Source: Dicyema japonicum
Taxonomy: Eukaryota; Dicyemida; Rhombozoa; Dicyemidae
Reading direction: 5' to 3'
DNA: 64,000 nucleotides
Assembly: GCA_011109175.1 (NCBI GenBank)
Contig: RDEW01000047.1
Coordinates: 144,324-208,323 of the forward strand
The stretch's first letter is position 1. Each line of letters begins with the position of its first letter. Below are positions 46,851 to 59,222 of the stretch, piece by piece. Below the pieces are notes generated by a model. That model ran no database searches. It saw only the letters and a list, made by a program, of their open reading frames with translations, and was not told where the DNA came from. A program made the position numbers and the translations under genes.

Positions 46851-47350
46851 GCTCGTATTCTTTATCCCGCTCTCTGTATTCTTTCCATACATGTAGGGAC
46901 TCGTATAAGATGAACTAACGCCAATCATCCTGAAAAAGGTCTTAGGCGAAGACTTCTTTAAAGTTTTAGTCATTAAGGACTGTTTTTGATCTTCTTTAGT
47001 TTGTTTTTTCTAAGTTTATTTTCAATTTGGAGTATCTATTACCGATGGTGGCTCTACATATTTCTTGTATAAGTGACTTCACATGAATATTTTCCATAAT
47101 GTCCTGGGAGTCCCTCCGCAAAGTTAAATTTTTTCTGGCAAGAGGATAGCATGTTGTCCACATGTTTTCCAAAAGTAATTAGAGAGTCGAAGGTATCTTC
47201 TAGTATTTTTACATCGTTTTAGCACGAAATTTGTTTCCCATTAATAATCAGTAGAGGAAAAATTTTTCAGTCTCATGTGAATAACGTACTGCATGACTTT
47301 TCAGCGTGTATAGTCAAAAGATTAAGCCTCAACCATCTACTTAGTCAAGT
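46850..47350 (-). pseudogene. Jockey-like RT fragment (thumb region)
   Basis: The minus strand gives LTIHAEKSCSTLFT, then LLIINGKQISC, KILEDTFDSLITFGKHVDNM and LSSCQKKFNFAEGLPG. This order (N-KS--T-F, INGK-I, KILG-TFD, F--HVDN, C-K-N--K-L-G) is the region just after the YADD box in jockey-like elements. The catalytic part is missing. Confidence 0.7.
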
Positions 47351-47757
47351 GGATGACGTCATTGTTAGTTTTTCGGGTTTCATACCTTGCCATAACCATG
47401 GCATAGCAAAAGTGGATTAATTGAGAGAAGTCAGATGTATCTGACGTGAAAGGAAAGCTTTCGGTTGGTTGACTTTGGTCCAGTGATATGTTCAATATCC
47501 CAATACTTGATCAAGGAATATGAGAACGATAGCTTGATGTCGTCATGTAGGTACTACCAGGCATACTATCGGGTATTTGCTTGGTAGGGAAGAGGCAGTT
47601 TTCTCCACGAGCAGATGACCCACACTAAAACCCATTAAATTATTCCAAAACAAAGGATAAAACTTCTGAATGCTGGCCAGGCATTAGGCAACTCCTGAAT
47701 AAGATGGACCCGATGTCACACCAGAAGGAAGGAAGAAAAATCTTCAATCAAATAGTC
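47351..47757. other. Intergenic, no feature recognised
   Basis: No gene, RNA or repeat identified. Confidence 0.35.
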
Positions 47758-48122
47758 ACATTTATTTATTAACCCCAGATACACTGAGAAATAAAGGGTA
47801 AAAGACGTCCATACTTGCAGTTATGGAAACCCCACCAGTGGAGTGGGGGAGAGAAAATGATCTTTTTTTGTGCCGGGGGCGCCACCTAAGCAGGTGGATC
47901 ACATGACGCCACTCTAATAGGAAGAGAGAGGAGGAACAGACGAACATACAAAAAATCAACCAATTAGCCACGAAGCACCACAAGGCGCCACGCAACTAAA
48001 GTGCATTGTCACATGCCACCACGTGGCCAGATTTATGAAAACTCAACAGTTGTCTTGAATTAATAAATAAATAAAATAATTCTGACTTTTTAATAGTGGT
48101 CTTGAATTAATAAATAAATAAA
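47758..48122 (-). repeat. Dispersed repeat R1 (reverse) plus TAAA-rich flank, just 5' of DPH7
   Basis: 47,878-48,030 is the inverted copy of R1 at 40,190-40,325 (GGCGCCACCTAAGCAGGTGG at one end, CAAGGCGCCACGCAAC at the other). A TAATAAATAAATAAA run is doubled at 48,060 and 48,108, ending four bases before the DPH7 start codon. The 77-aa frame 47,762-47,995 lies inside the repeat and is not a gene. Confidence 0.7.
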
Positions 48123-48125
48123 CTA

Positions 48126-49147
48126 ATGTCGACCTGCACGCTCTCTACTGTTCAAACACCATATCATCCATGCATTATGACAACCTCCTCATGTTCACAG
48201 CTGGTAGGCCATATTTTATGCGGATCGTACAAATTGGACGATGGGATTTACTCGGGGACTTTGTCGTTATATAGTCCTAAACTTAACTTTGTCTGCAGTT
48301 TGTCGACGTCCGCTGTCCTTGATGCAGTCTGGGTCGACCAGTCCAATAAACTGCTCATGGTTGACTCTTCCGGTTCTTTGGGAATGTATGGAGTTAAGCA
48401 AAACGACTCGGGGATAACAATTGAACGCATTTCTGAAGTTTCTCTGTCCTCTAAACATTTGCTGTCGCTGGACATTCTGGAGTGAACATAGCTAAATTAT
48501 AAGTAGTGGGAGTGCTATTTCGTCTGATTTAAACGGAAATATCTACCACTGTTCGGTTCAGGGAGAAGCTAGCAGAAAAGTGCACCTCCATAACTCTCAA
48601 ATATGGAAAGTTCGCTTTGCAGACAGAAACATCATATATTCTGGTAGTTCTGGGATTAAATGTGAGGTGATGATGAGGGAATTTTCAAGATTTCTGATTT
48701 GAGGACCGAAAAAGACGTTCTTTCGCGAAGGTTGAGTGCATACTCTATTAAAGATTCAAATATGGTGTCTGTGAAATTCTTCCATCAAATCACCATGACA
48801 ACGTTATTTACGCTGGGGGGTACTTTAGTATTTATTGAAGATATGACTGTCAGTTGACTTTGCTAGATAGAAGAAATATTAAAGGGGAGGTCCTGTCTTT
48901 TACTAATCTTGGTGGAGGTGTTTGGAGACTTAGGACGTGTCCTGGGAGATCAGATATTCTGCTGGCATCAGTTACTCATTCTGGAGTAAGAGTGCTCGAT
49001 GTGTCTGATTCTTCAGCCCCACGTGTGGTGATTGAATACAAGGAGCATGGTACGTTAGTTTATGGATGTGATTGGGTGGATTCTAATAATGTTGTTTCCT
49101 CATCCTTCTATGATGATGATCTTCGATTGTGGAGTGTGGCTTTGTAG
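48126..49147 (+). CDS. DPH7: Diphthine methyltransferase, WD40 protein
   Basis: Cytosolic WD40 enzyme that removes the methyl ester from methylated diphthine on elongation factor 2 before the last, amidation step of diphthamide synthesis. ATG 48,126. Blocks: LCGSYKLDDG with LSLYS (blade 1), DAVWVDQSNKLLMVDSSGSL, LDSGSAISSDLNGNIYHCSV, WKVRFADRNIIYSG, ISDLRTEKDV, HHDNVIYAGGYDCQLTLLD, GGGVWRLRTCPG, LVYGCDWVDSNNVVSSSFYD, DDLRLWSVAL, stop at 49,147. Introns 48,482-48,503 (22 nt), 48,667-48,689 (23), 48,820-48,840 (21). A one-base break at the A3 run 48,787-48,789 separates KFFHQ from HHDNV and is probably a sequence error. Length (about 310 residues) is short compared with vertebrate DPH7. Confidence 0.87.
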
Positions 49148-49530
49148 ATGATATTTATACTATTTCCTAACCATTTTCTTACTTTATGTGTATTCTGTCC
49201 TAACATGGGGGAGCTGGGAGACATATAGCTGAGTTGCTCTTACAGTCATCATTATTTTATCCAATTCAGGGACAAATGCCAAGAAGATCACAGCTATCCA
49301 GAAAAAGGTATACAATCAGTCGACTATTGAGGGCAACGACTCCCACCAAACATTCGTGAAACCACAGGGTACCCGCTACGTCATGAATGGGTAGCTCTCT
49401 GTCCATCAAGGGATTGTGTGAGTTCAATGGAGGAAGAATTGGCAAAAATACTATTCGTGTGAAAGCCGTCGTAAGTTAGAAGGGGTTGTTTTAAAATTAT
49501 TTAATTTTATTACCAAGACAACAGCATAAA
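49148..49530. other. Spacer between DPH7 and CFAP54; possible tiny ORF
   Basis: 49,270-49,394 encodes TNAKKITAIQKKVYNQSTIE and HQTFVKPQGTRYVMNG before a stop. This looks protein-like, but the family is not recognised and neighbouring exons are not found. Otherwise no feature. Confidence 0.35.
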
Positions 49531-52500
49531 ATGAATCCCCATATTACCTACGATAATAGAGTTATATTACAAAATGCGAACAAACAGTTCGAAGACACAA
49601 AATTCCAATTGCGGAAAAACTGCGGAAATATACAACCGGGAAGAAAAATCAACTAGTTCCAATATAATAATTCTAGTTTATCAACAATATTCGAAATTAT
49701 AAAAAATTTCAAAAAATCCTTTAGCGCCCATGAGTACTATGACAAGTTACTTGAAATTTGTGACTTTTTATTTTCCTTGAAAGTATCCTGAATATAAAAT
49801 TGTCAGGAATACAAAATCATCATCTCTACGTGTCTTACAGATTATTTTGAAACCGTAGACATTCTGCCTTCTCATAAAATTTTTGAAGATCTTTTGACTT
49901 TGAACGATACTGAAGAATCATTTTCATATTTCGTTTTCTTTTTTTATCATTTTAAGATGAGATTTATTATTTATTACATTCGCTGTAAATTTGAAATTAT
50001 CAGAGAAGATGACTCAGAACTGAAAAGTCCCGCCTCCCTTAACATACTTGAAAAGAGTCTCTGTTATTTGAACTCCATCAATCAAAAAGTATTCGACTGC
50101 GAGGGATATGAGACTATTTTGTTTAACTGTATCACTTTAACTAATTTTTTGGCTCTACTTTAATATTCAACATTTCCAAGCATCTGATGGCTTTAAACCA
50201 TGCGAATATTGTTTCCCAATTTCCTAAGTTTAGGCCGCCCCCTTCATTACTTCTGCCGTTGAGCTAATGGATCAGCCATCAACCCGTCTAAAGGAAATTG
50301 AGTATTTGTTTTGGAAAGCAATGCTGAATTTTTTGTTGTGTCAATGCTACATCGACTTGAATTTGGAACATTTGATTGAGGCATTTTATTTTGCAAAGAA
50401 CTAGAAACAAGCTAATAAAGCATTATCTAACGCCACCCATCTGTCGAATTTATACAAAATTAGCTCGACTGTGATCACTCCTGATATTTCAAAAATGTTC
50501 AAAAATTCATATTTCATTGTATTTTAATGTAACATTTCAGACGAAAATAATGATCTTTCGTCAACTTATATTTGAATCGAGAAAGAAAAATCGAGGATTT
50601 TTAAAACCAAAGACAATCAACAAGGACAACCTTAACGTGACTTGAGTGAATATTTTAGGCTAATTGGCCCAGAAATAAAACTGAAAAATTACTTAATGAA
50701 ATGTTCGATTGTTCAGCCGCCAGGATTCTTGCCATAGCTGAAACTCTGGTCTTGAGAAAACGGAGATTACTTCAAAGTGTTCCTCTGGGAACTGAATTTG
50801 AAACAGACATTCTCGAACTTACGAATGAGTTGTTTGAAGCTTCAAAATTTATAATATTTGGTTTTCCAGTTTTGAATATTTCAGGACATCCGATCAAGAA
50901 AAATGACCCGAAGGGGGAAAGACACTCTATTTCCATAGAAGATGATTCCATCCTCGATCATGCATTCACTAGTAAGTTTGTCTTTGATTTAAGGTCAAAA
51001 TGTAGCCACGTTGGAAGTCATTTTTGAACTTGCAAAGATTGCCTTTAATCTCGAAAATTTCGATTATTTTGATGAGCTTTGCGATTTTATTAAAACCAAA
51101 TTTAATGTAATTTTTTTAAAAAGTAGAATTCCGATCATAAACTCAAATATATTGACCACGTGCTTAGCATTTTATCTTCAGTCAAAGTTATACGTGCGAC
51201 CTCTACCCAGCGGAAGATTTCAAGTGAATGTAAAGTCAATTTCAATATAGCAGTCTCGAATGAAGTAATCTTGACATTATTGCGGAGTCTAATCAAGCTA
51301 GCCGAGTTCAATGTAATAAATGTTAATTAAAAAAGATACCGGAATACTTTGATCTGATTGCGGATTCGACGTTCATGGTATGTGAACTAATATTGTCCCA
51401 CTTGAGAAAAATACAACAGGATTTCAAAGAAAAACTAAAAAATTATGTTTTTCAAAAAATAATTGCGGTATTAAAATAAATTCACTTTCAGTACTTTGAC
51501 ATTTTCAAAAATCTCCAGGAGATTTTTTCGAGGGTAAAAATTGGAAAAGACAACATTTTACTGTATTACGAAATATCACTGAGATATTACACGTTGTTGA
51601 TATATTCTTATCCCCAAAATGTTAAATCGAGTAAAATTTTTCGGTTATTTCGAAGATGTGGAATCTGCATTGGAGAATCTTGTGGAAGCCTCTAATGTTG
51701 TTTTATTGGTGCTGAAAACTCTGAACGAGAAGAAAAAAGATCTTTTGATTTCTTTGAACCTCGTCGACTATTCGGTATAGGGCTTTCCTTAGTTAGACTA
51801 AAACTAAGGTGGATGAAACGGAAATTCACGGAAATTTGAAATTTTTAGGAGAATTGAGCACCGAGTTGCTGCTCTACTACGCGGAAATAAATTTGAAGAT
51901 TGAAGGTTTCGAGTTATCTCCAATTAAAGACTTTTGCTGTAAGCACAATGTTGAATCTTCACTGGGGCGGCTTCACAAAAATGAGTACGAAAAAATGAAA
52001 TTATACAAAATTGCAAAAATACTGAAAAAGGAAGTTAATGAAGAGATCTTTCAAGTTTTTGAAATGCGTATTTTGTAGAAGGCCATTACAATGCTGCATA
52101 GCTATCCATCGAGGTCCAATACTCATGCGACTAAAAACAGTTCTGGGTTCTTGGAGTCACCTCAGATATTGTTGGTCTCTGAAGATGAAATCTGGATTTC
52201 TATCAACGACGATCATTTCATCAAAGATGTTGGATTAGTTAGATTCATGTAGACGGAGTATCTTCGATTATTTGGAAAGCAGGTCTCACGTGAAAACAAC
52301 CGCGTGTTTTTAAGCGACCGTGAATTCAACGGACTCGATAACTTCATTACTCGAATAAGCCCTAGAATTATCAAAATTACGGATTTACAGCCCGGCCTGG
52401 CTTACTCGTTTGCTTTGGGTGCATACAATAAACACGGAAATTTGATTAACGGAAAATTGGGAGATCAAACACCTCCAATTTTTACAGTTTTTAACGATTC

Positions 52501-55500
52501 CTTGCTTCCAATGTGGAGTCACATTTCAAAGGTAATTTCATGAACTAAATACAGGCATGCTTTGAACTTTCGTTCTACAAAACTGCCAAAATAACTTCAC
52601 AATTTGTGATTTCTGAGTTTGTCTGTTCAAATGAAAAGTTCGAATGCGGAAAAATAAATTTAGATTAGACTTTGAGTTGGTGGAGAAATCGAGTCCCTTT
52701 AAACTGAAAATACTTTTGACAAATATGCTGATATTATCGGAAATAAGGGAACAAGACAGCAAAATAATAATTTCTGTTCTTCTAAGCAACTCAGTCCATT
52801 TTGGCGATTATGTAATAATACAAAACATGCTTAGAACCGGAAACTAGAACATGGGAGATTCCTACAGCTGTTGTTGGACGTTGCAATCTACTTGGAAGAC
52901 CACGTGACTATTTTAGAAATAATAGCAAAAATATACTCGAACTATTCAATCTTTATATACAAGTTACATCATCACAATCAGATTGTGGAGGTAATCGTGA
53001 ATACTCAGACTTCAGGATCTGGTCAAATGTATCGCAGTTCTGGTTGAAATTCCGAAGAGAATTTTTTCATCAAAGATGCTGACGACCACCAATTTGGCTC
53101 AAATCACCTCTTCAATTGCATTTTATGTCATTAAAGTGATTAATTGTTGAATTTAAAGACTATGATCATTAATGGCCAAAAAGATGGTTATAATTCGGTT
53201 TACCAGTTAACACGGACATTGATGAGCGTTTTTGGGGAAGTTATGCACAAGAAAGGTGATGGGGGTGAAAATTCTTATTTAATCAACATCGACAACGCAT
53301 TTGCCTCTTGTATGGATGGAAAATATAAAAAAAAAAGTTAGCCAAGTTTTTTTACTCCAAAGTGTCTGTTATTGAGGTCGCACTTAGTGGGCAGGAAGAT
53401 ATCCCAACGGTGTTTGCCAAAATAGTTTGCAGTCCAGCAAAGATCGTGGCAAAAGAAGGTTTAAAGAAAATTTAGTTTTAGTAAATTTATTCAAAAAGAA
53501 TCCACGATATTTAGAAATCGTCTGCAAATGCCTTGGAAAAGCAATTCAAGAGAAGGAATTCAAAATTGCCACAGATTTGGTGAATGAGACAAAAACGTTT
53601 ATAAATCGGTTTTATTGGAAAATAATCTTAGGCGGTTCAACGTGAAAGAGAATGTTCGCCAGGTTGATTTTTGCGTAACTTGATAGGAAAAAAGTCCCTC
53701 AAGAGGTGTCACTAAAGTCATAGATTACGTTAATCATGTGTTATAGCGTTTAGATGAAAAACAGCTCCGAAAGTAAATTCGTCGCTGTATTTATTCTCAG
53801 TGACCTTTAGGCTGCGAGGGGATACCATAAACTATATTCAGCAACCACAAAGAATAACAGACCTGTCATTAGAAAACGACTTGAATTTGAAAACCCGATG
53901 AAAATAAAAGTAATAATTTTTCTGAATATATCAGTTCTATTTTCTTGCCGGGAAGATGGTGATTGAATCTCTTCTCAGCAAATATCAGACTTCAGGAAAC
54001 TCAAAAGAAACGGGAAACCTTAGATCATTACCTAAGAAAGAATTCTACTCTTTCGAGTCGTCCTATGTTTTATTCGATGTGGCAAAAGTAACTGAAACAA
54101 AAAAGACCACAAAAGATGCTAAAGCGATGACTGAGCTAAATCATATAAACTCGCAGCTAAATAAAGCGTTCGTGGGGTTCAGAAGAAGCATTGTATTCTC
54201 TAATTTGATATTACTAGGTTCTGTCTGATAGATGGAACGCTCCAATAGCACTAATGAACTGTGCAAAGAATATTTTTATGTATTTGGAGATTGTAGAAAG
54301 GAACTTCATAAATTATAAATCTGAGAATTCTTATGAAACCTTAAAGTCGATGGTGGCTTCGCTATGTATCATATCCGACCTCCTCTTGAATCACTGTCTA
54401 GCCAATAAAAAGTCTGCTATGGTAAGCTTTGGTGAATTTAAATGAAGGATCCTAGTGACAAAAGTGGATGTGAAATGAATCTCTGGATCCAACGATTTGT
54501 TTTAAAAGTCATCGGAATTTGTTATAGCTTGAAGAAATATGAATCTCTGATTTCTTTGTGTCTTAAATTAAGTGATTATTTCTGGTACTTTCACTGCCTT
54601 ATTTCCTAGCGACCGTGTGTGTCTCGTTACTCTTCCTCTCGCCCATTTCTGCATAAACAGTCTAATCAGCGATAAAAGTAGACCAACTTTATAATCTAAG
54701 AAATTTCTGAGATGAAAATAAAAAAATTTTTCCCGCTGGAATTCATTCAGAAATTGGAGGACCGAATAATACAGCTTACAAAAAATGACGAAAATTCTCT
54801 CAAGTTATTGACAGAAGCGAGACAGTCTTTTTCTCTTTATTTGTTGGATTTGAATAAATTTGAAAGTAATTAATTTATAAAACAAGGCGAAACTAATTCT
54901 CGGAAAATATCCTTTGGTCTATTAAAGATAAACCATCCGCTTTGTGTCGACAAGGATGAGATTATATCGAATTACACGTCTGCCATCGGTATTCATCAAG
55001 CATATTTTAGACGGACTAATAAAGTCAGAACATTGGAACCACGTGGGACGCTGTTGCTGGGAATTTGGGTTGTTTTACAAGCATGTAGATGCTACAAAGT
55101 AGTTTAATTTATCTGAGAATCAGGAAATGTTATGAAAAAATGGTTGAGGGAATATTTTCGATTTGCTTCAGAAAATGTTTCAAAAACACAAAGAATATTA
55201 TCCAGAAAGTCGAAAATTTGTCAAAGAACATGAATTTGAGTCAAAACTGTAAGGTTGTGGAAATCTTCGACTTTCTGGTGGCTGTGAATTCAGCGATTTA
55301 TATTTCACGGTTTTCTGGAGAAATATATGATTTAGATACGCCGTAGACTCTAATGAAGACAGACAGATCACATACGCCCTTGTGGCTGTTAACATCATAA
55401 AAGTCTATAATTTGAATATTTACCGCTTAGACGGTATTAGGCTTCTCTGGTCAGTTTCCCGAAAATACCAGTGATTATGCTCTGATTGAAATTGGAGAAG

Positions 55501-58500
55501 GGGCCTTTCGAAACATATTTGGATTTGACTTTGATCATAATATCCTCGACCTCGACATTCACTCCCTTGTTGATTCTCTTCTATGGCTATCGAATGTCCT
55601 ATATAATCAAGAATTCTATGAAAAGGTATCAGAAATCAATTTTTTGCAGAATTTGCCTGTTTTGTCAATTTTGGGGTTATTTCATAACAGCACAAACCAA
55701 AAACCTGAATTTTTGGTCAAAGTTCGTATTCTCAGATGCAAAACTTTGATGAAGCTCGGACTTATGAACGAGGCCATCAGTGTCTTCAAATGGATCATTG
55801 ACGATTATTCCTTTGACGAACCAATTCCACAATACAGTAAGTTTAGCAATAACTCCACCCTGGGGGATGTCGGGAATTTAAAAGTTGAATGGATTAATGT
55901 ATGCAGATTTTGGAATTTCTGATGAACAGCAAACTCATTGATAAGATGATTGGTGACGTAAAAGGTCAGTTTACATACGAAATCAATGTTCTACATGCAA
56001 TGCTGCTCTTCGAACTTGGAAAGAGTATCGACGGGTTCCCCGTATATTCAACCTCTGACCAAGTAAACAGTAACTATGAGGCTATATTGAACGATAATAT
56101 GTGTATCTGTGATTTGAGACGTAGCACTGTTTGAGACGAATTATTCCAGAAAAGTCACCTTCATGTCCAATGAAATAACCTTGAGCAACTTAAAGTATTC
56201 AATCCTCCAGAGAGCCACCACGGCACTCAATGAAGTAATAAAATCAATTGGATCTTTATCAGTCCAGCCAAGTTTTTGTTTTAACGTATTTTAGCCAAAT
56301 CTGAAACCAAACTGTTTTACCAGACAAGGTTTCTTCTGGGCGAAATACAAGCGGAGACTCATTCCCACGAGAGTAGCATCATTATTTTCAAGGAAAATAT
56401 TTCATTACTGTTTTACAGTGACGGTTTGATGTCCTTGTTCAGGTATTTTGAATGATGAATTTAGCAGATCTTACAAAACAGAGTTAACCAAGCAAAATGC
56501 GACCGTCAATAAACTGTATTTAAAAAATATAATCCGAGAGTTCCAAAGCAAAAGGGAGATCAAATTCCTTACATTGTTTGGAAGAATAATATGTTTGCTC
56601 TCCTATATTCAGTCGTCGAGGAAATTTACGACTTTTCCATAGGTCCGTGTGATTCTTACTGTTAGATACTATCAAAGATTGGATGGGGACCATTGATGAA
56701 GTAGTCACAATTGTGGAAATTCGGAATAATACTCTGGATCTCTGTGAACTGCTCTTGTTAAAATGTCGACTTATGGAAATGGGCCATTTTAACGTTTGTG
56801 AGACAATTTCATCAATTCAGGTTGTTTATCGCTTATTTTAAAGAAACTAATTGATTCTACGAATTCTGACTTTCACTCTTCGGTTAAATTTTTCCGTATT
56901 TTGTCTGCGTTTGCCAGCATTTCCACGGACTACAGTTTGACCTTCCTAAACAAGATTTCACTCCCATCAATGGAATCTGTTGAGAAAAAACTCGAAAATG
57001 CAGTTTCCGTTATAGAACAGGTAATAATGTGAGTCACCTTTTAGAACAGCATCTCCCATCTGACGATTTACNTTCAGGTTGTTTATCGCTTATTTTAAAG
57101 AAACTAATTGATTCTACGAATTCTGACTTTCACTCTTCGGCTAAATTTTACCGCATTTTGTCTGCGTTTGCCTGCATTTCCACGGACTACAGTTTGACCT
57201 TCCTAAACAGGATTTCACTCCCATCAATGGAATCTGTTGAGAAAAAACTCGAAAATGCAGTTTCCGTTATAGAACAGGTAATAATGTGAGTCACCTTTTA
57301 GAACAGCATCTCCCATCTGACGACTTACAATCCTTGCATAGAGTTCCTGGTCATGCTGAAGCTCAGATTGTCGAGTCTGAGTCTCAGAAAATTAATTTTG
57401 TTTTCAAAAGAAGGGTAATTCACTTTCAAATTTAAAGTTTATGCCAAAATACAGCTGAATTGGTCAAAATAGAACAAAACTTAACAACTCTCAAGGAGAT
57501 CTGAAGCTCAGATTGTCGAGTCTGAGTCTCAGAAAATTAATTTTGTTTTCAAAAGAAGGGTAATTCACTTTCAAATCTAAAGTTTATGCCAAAATACAGC
57601 TGAATTGGTCAAAATAGAACAAAACTTAACAACTCTCAAGGAGATTGTAAAAAATACTGACAATTCTTGTTTTCTTCTCCAAGCTGAGCTTAATTTAGAA
57701 ATCGGTGAACTCATGTATGTTACAAACTAGGATATACCCAGTGCTTCCGGTATTTGTACGATGCTGGTTATTCCAAGAACATGGAACACTTTGCCTTGGC
57801 TCATTTTCAATTCTTCAACTGCGGGATGAACTTCAAGTGAGTGATAGTTTTCAGTTTAGTTACATGAATAAGATGTTCCTCACGTTGGCCTGTGCCTGCA
57901 TCTCCCCCAAAAAAGATGGGAAATTGACCGAAACCTTAAATGTACTAGTCACGTTAATAAAGACTTGCGACGAGTTCGTCCCCGAAAGTCTACTAGTGTG
58001 GAACTCTTTGAGGGCTGCAAGTCAACTCAACTGTGAACAAATTAAACCCTCGGAGATGAAATTGAATTTATCCATATTTCCAGAGAAACACTCCACGAAG
58101 GATCTATTTTCAAGTTTGTTTTAGCCAAATTTGTAGTTGTAAAAATTGAGTCCAAAAATATTTCTCCAACATCCCCAAATGTCAAAAAGACGCTGATTAT
58201 GTCCTCCAAATCCGTTGTAGGGAACTATTTGAGTTTAATTAAAATTATTCACAATAGCCGTTCTCTCCAACTTTCAAAAAATCAGCAACAATCACTTGAA
58301 TTACATTCTCAAACCAATTTCCCGCCAAGATATCGACTCAATCTCTTTAGATAAATACGAGAACTTTTCTGTGATGACGTCATTTTATTCTTCAAAGTTA
58401 AGCCACAAACTATTTTTTCTCCATTCATTTTTAATGGTGGACAACAAAAGTATGATTTCAATGCTAAATTTTGGCTATTTCAATCTAAGTGAAAAGATAA

Positions 58501-59156
58501 AGTTGCACAGCACCCACGAAATGGTTCAAAATCAAATAAGTTCCGTTTAACCTGATTCATAGAGTCTGGATTCACACTTCAATGGTACCAACCGACATTG
58601 TTGGTGGCAGAGTTGATGAACTTTGATTTTGGTGAGGAAGGAGTGATAATGTTGTCTTCACTTCTCGTTCCAAGCAAAATCACAAAGAAGAGTCCAACCA
58701 GGAAACCGGTCTTCACAAATCGATATTTGCTGACTAATTTATCGTCTTTGAATGTAGCTAAGGAAAAGTCGACTAGAGTGTTTATTTTAGATTCATGCAG
58801 ATAAAAGTCGCATATAACGAGAATTTAAACAAGTTGCAATCCTCCCCCGAAAATAAGCAAGCCGTGACTAAAAAATGGAAGTCTTTCTTCAGTAACCAAA
58901 TAGAATCACTGATACAATCTATGGTTTGGAGGTTATGTTAAGCTAGAACTTATTGGAGAAGTATTTCTTCATTGATGAGGACCTGACCGCATTAAACGAT
59001 AAAAATTTCATAGATCGACTGGTAGTAACTGAAATAGTAATTTAGTCTTCCATCCCACAAAGAATTATTAAAAGTGGGGAAAAAATATTCTTGCAGAAAT
59101 ATGAGAACTATTTTGATGACCGGGAGGTTATTGCGTGGTTGACTAAAAGAAACTAA
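49531..59156 (+). CDS. CFAP54: Cilia- and flagella-associated protein 54, many short exons
   Basis: Large structural protein of the axonemal central apparatus (C1d projection) needed for ciliary beating. Recognisable blocks in order: EYYDKLLEICDFLFSLK then EYKIIIS (49,730-49,830), EIEYLFWKAMLNFLLCQCYI (50,300), ESRKKNRGFLKPKT (50,575), NWPRNKTEKLLNEMFDCSAA (50,660), a fibronectin-III-like segment IIKITDLQPGLAYSFALGAY with GKLGDQTPPI (52,360-52,490), and a helical C-terminal half ending DDREVIAWLTKRN, stop at 59,156. Placed introns: 49,783-49,806 (24 nt), 50,637-50,658 (22), 52,532-52,554 (23). ATG 49,531 is tentative because its phase to the next block is unresolved. Two direct duplications (56,816-57,330 and 57,356-57,646) repeat exons out of frame. 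Confidence 0.82.
56816..57330. repeat. 257-bp direct duplication around single N (57,072) in CFAP54
   Basis: TTCAGGTTGTTTATCGCTTA starts both copies (56,816 and 57,073). The second differs at a few positions (for example the base changes that turn VKFFRI into AKFYRI). The repeated exon ends EKKLENAVSVIEQV. One copy only is expected in the mRNA. Confidence 0.9.
57356..57646. repeat. 145-bp tandem duplication in CFAP54
   Basis: CTGAAGCTCAGATTGTCGAG starts at 57,356 and 57,501, with nearly identical units ending AACTCTCAAGGAGAT. The 145-bp length is not a multiple of three, so the second copy breaks the frame unless removed. Confidence 0.9.
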
Positions 59157-59222
59157 TTGAGTAACATTTCAATAATTGATTAGATCTTTTTATTTTTTAA
59201 AATAATTAATATATTAAAAATT

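Noticed and set aside
47762..47995. 77-aa minus frame with hydrophobic segment
   Set aside because: It lies inside dispersed repeat R1 and is not conserved as a frame in the other copy.
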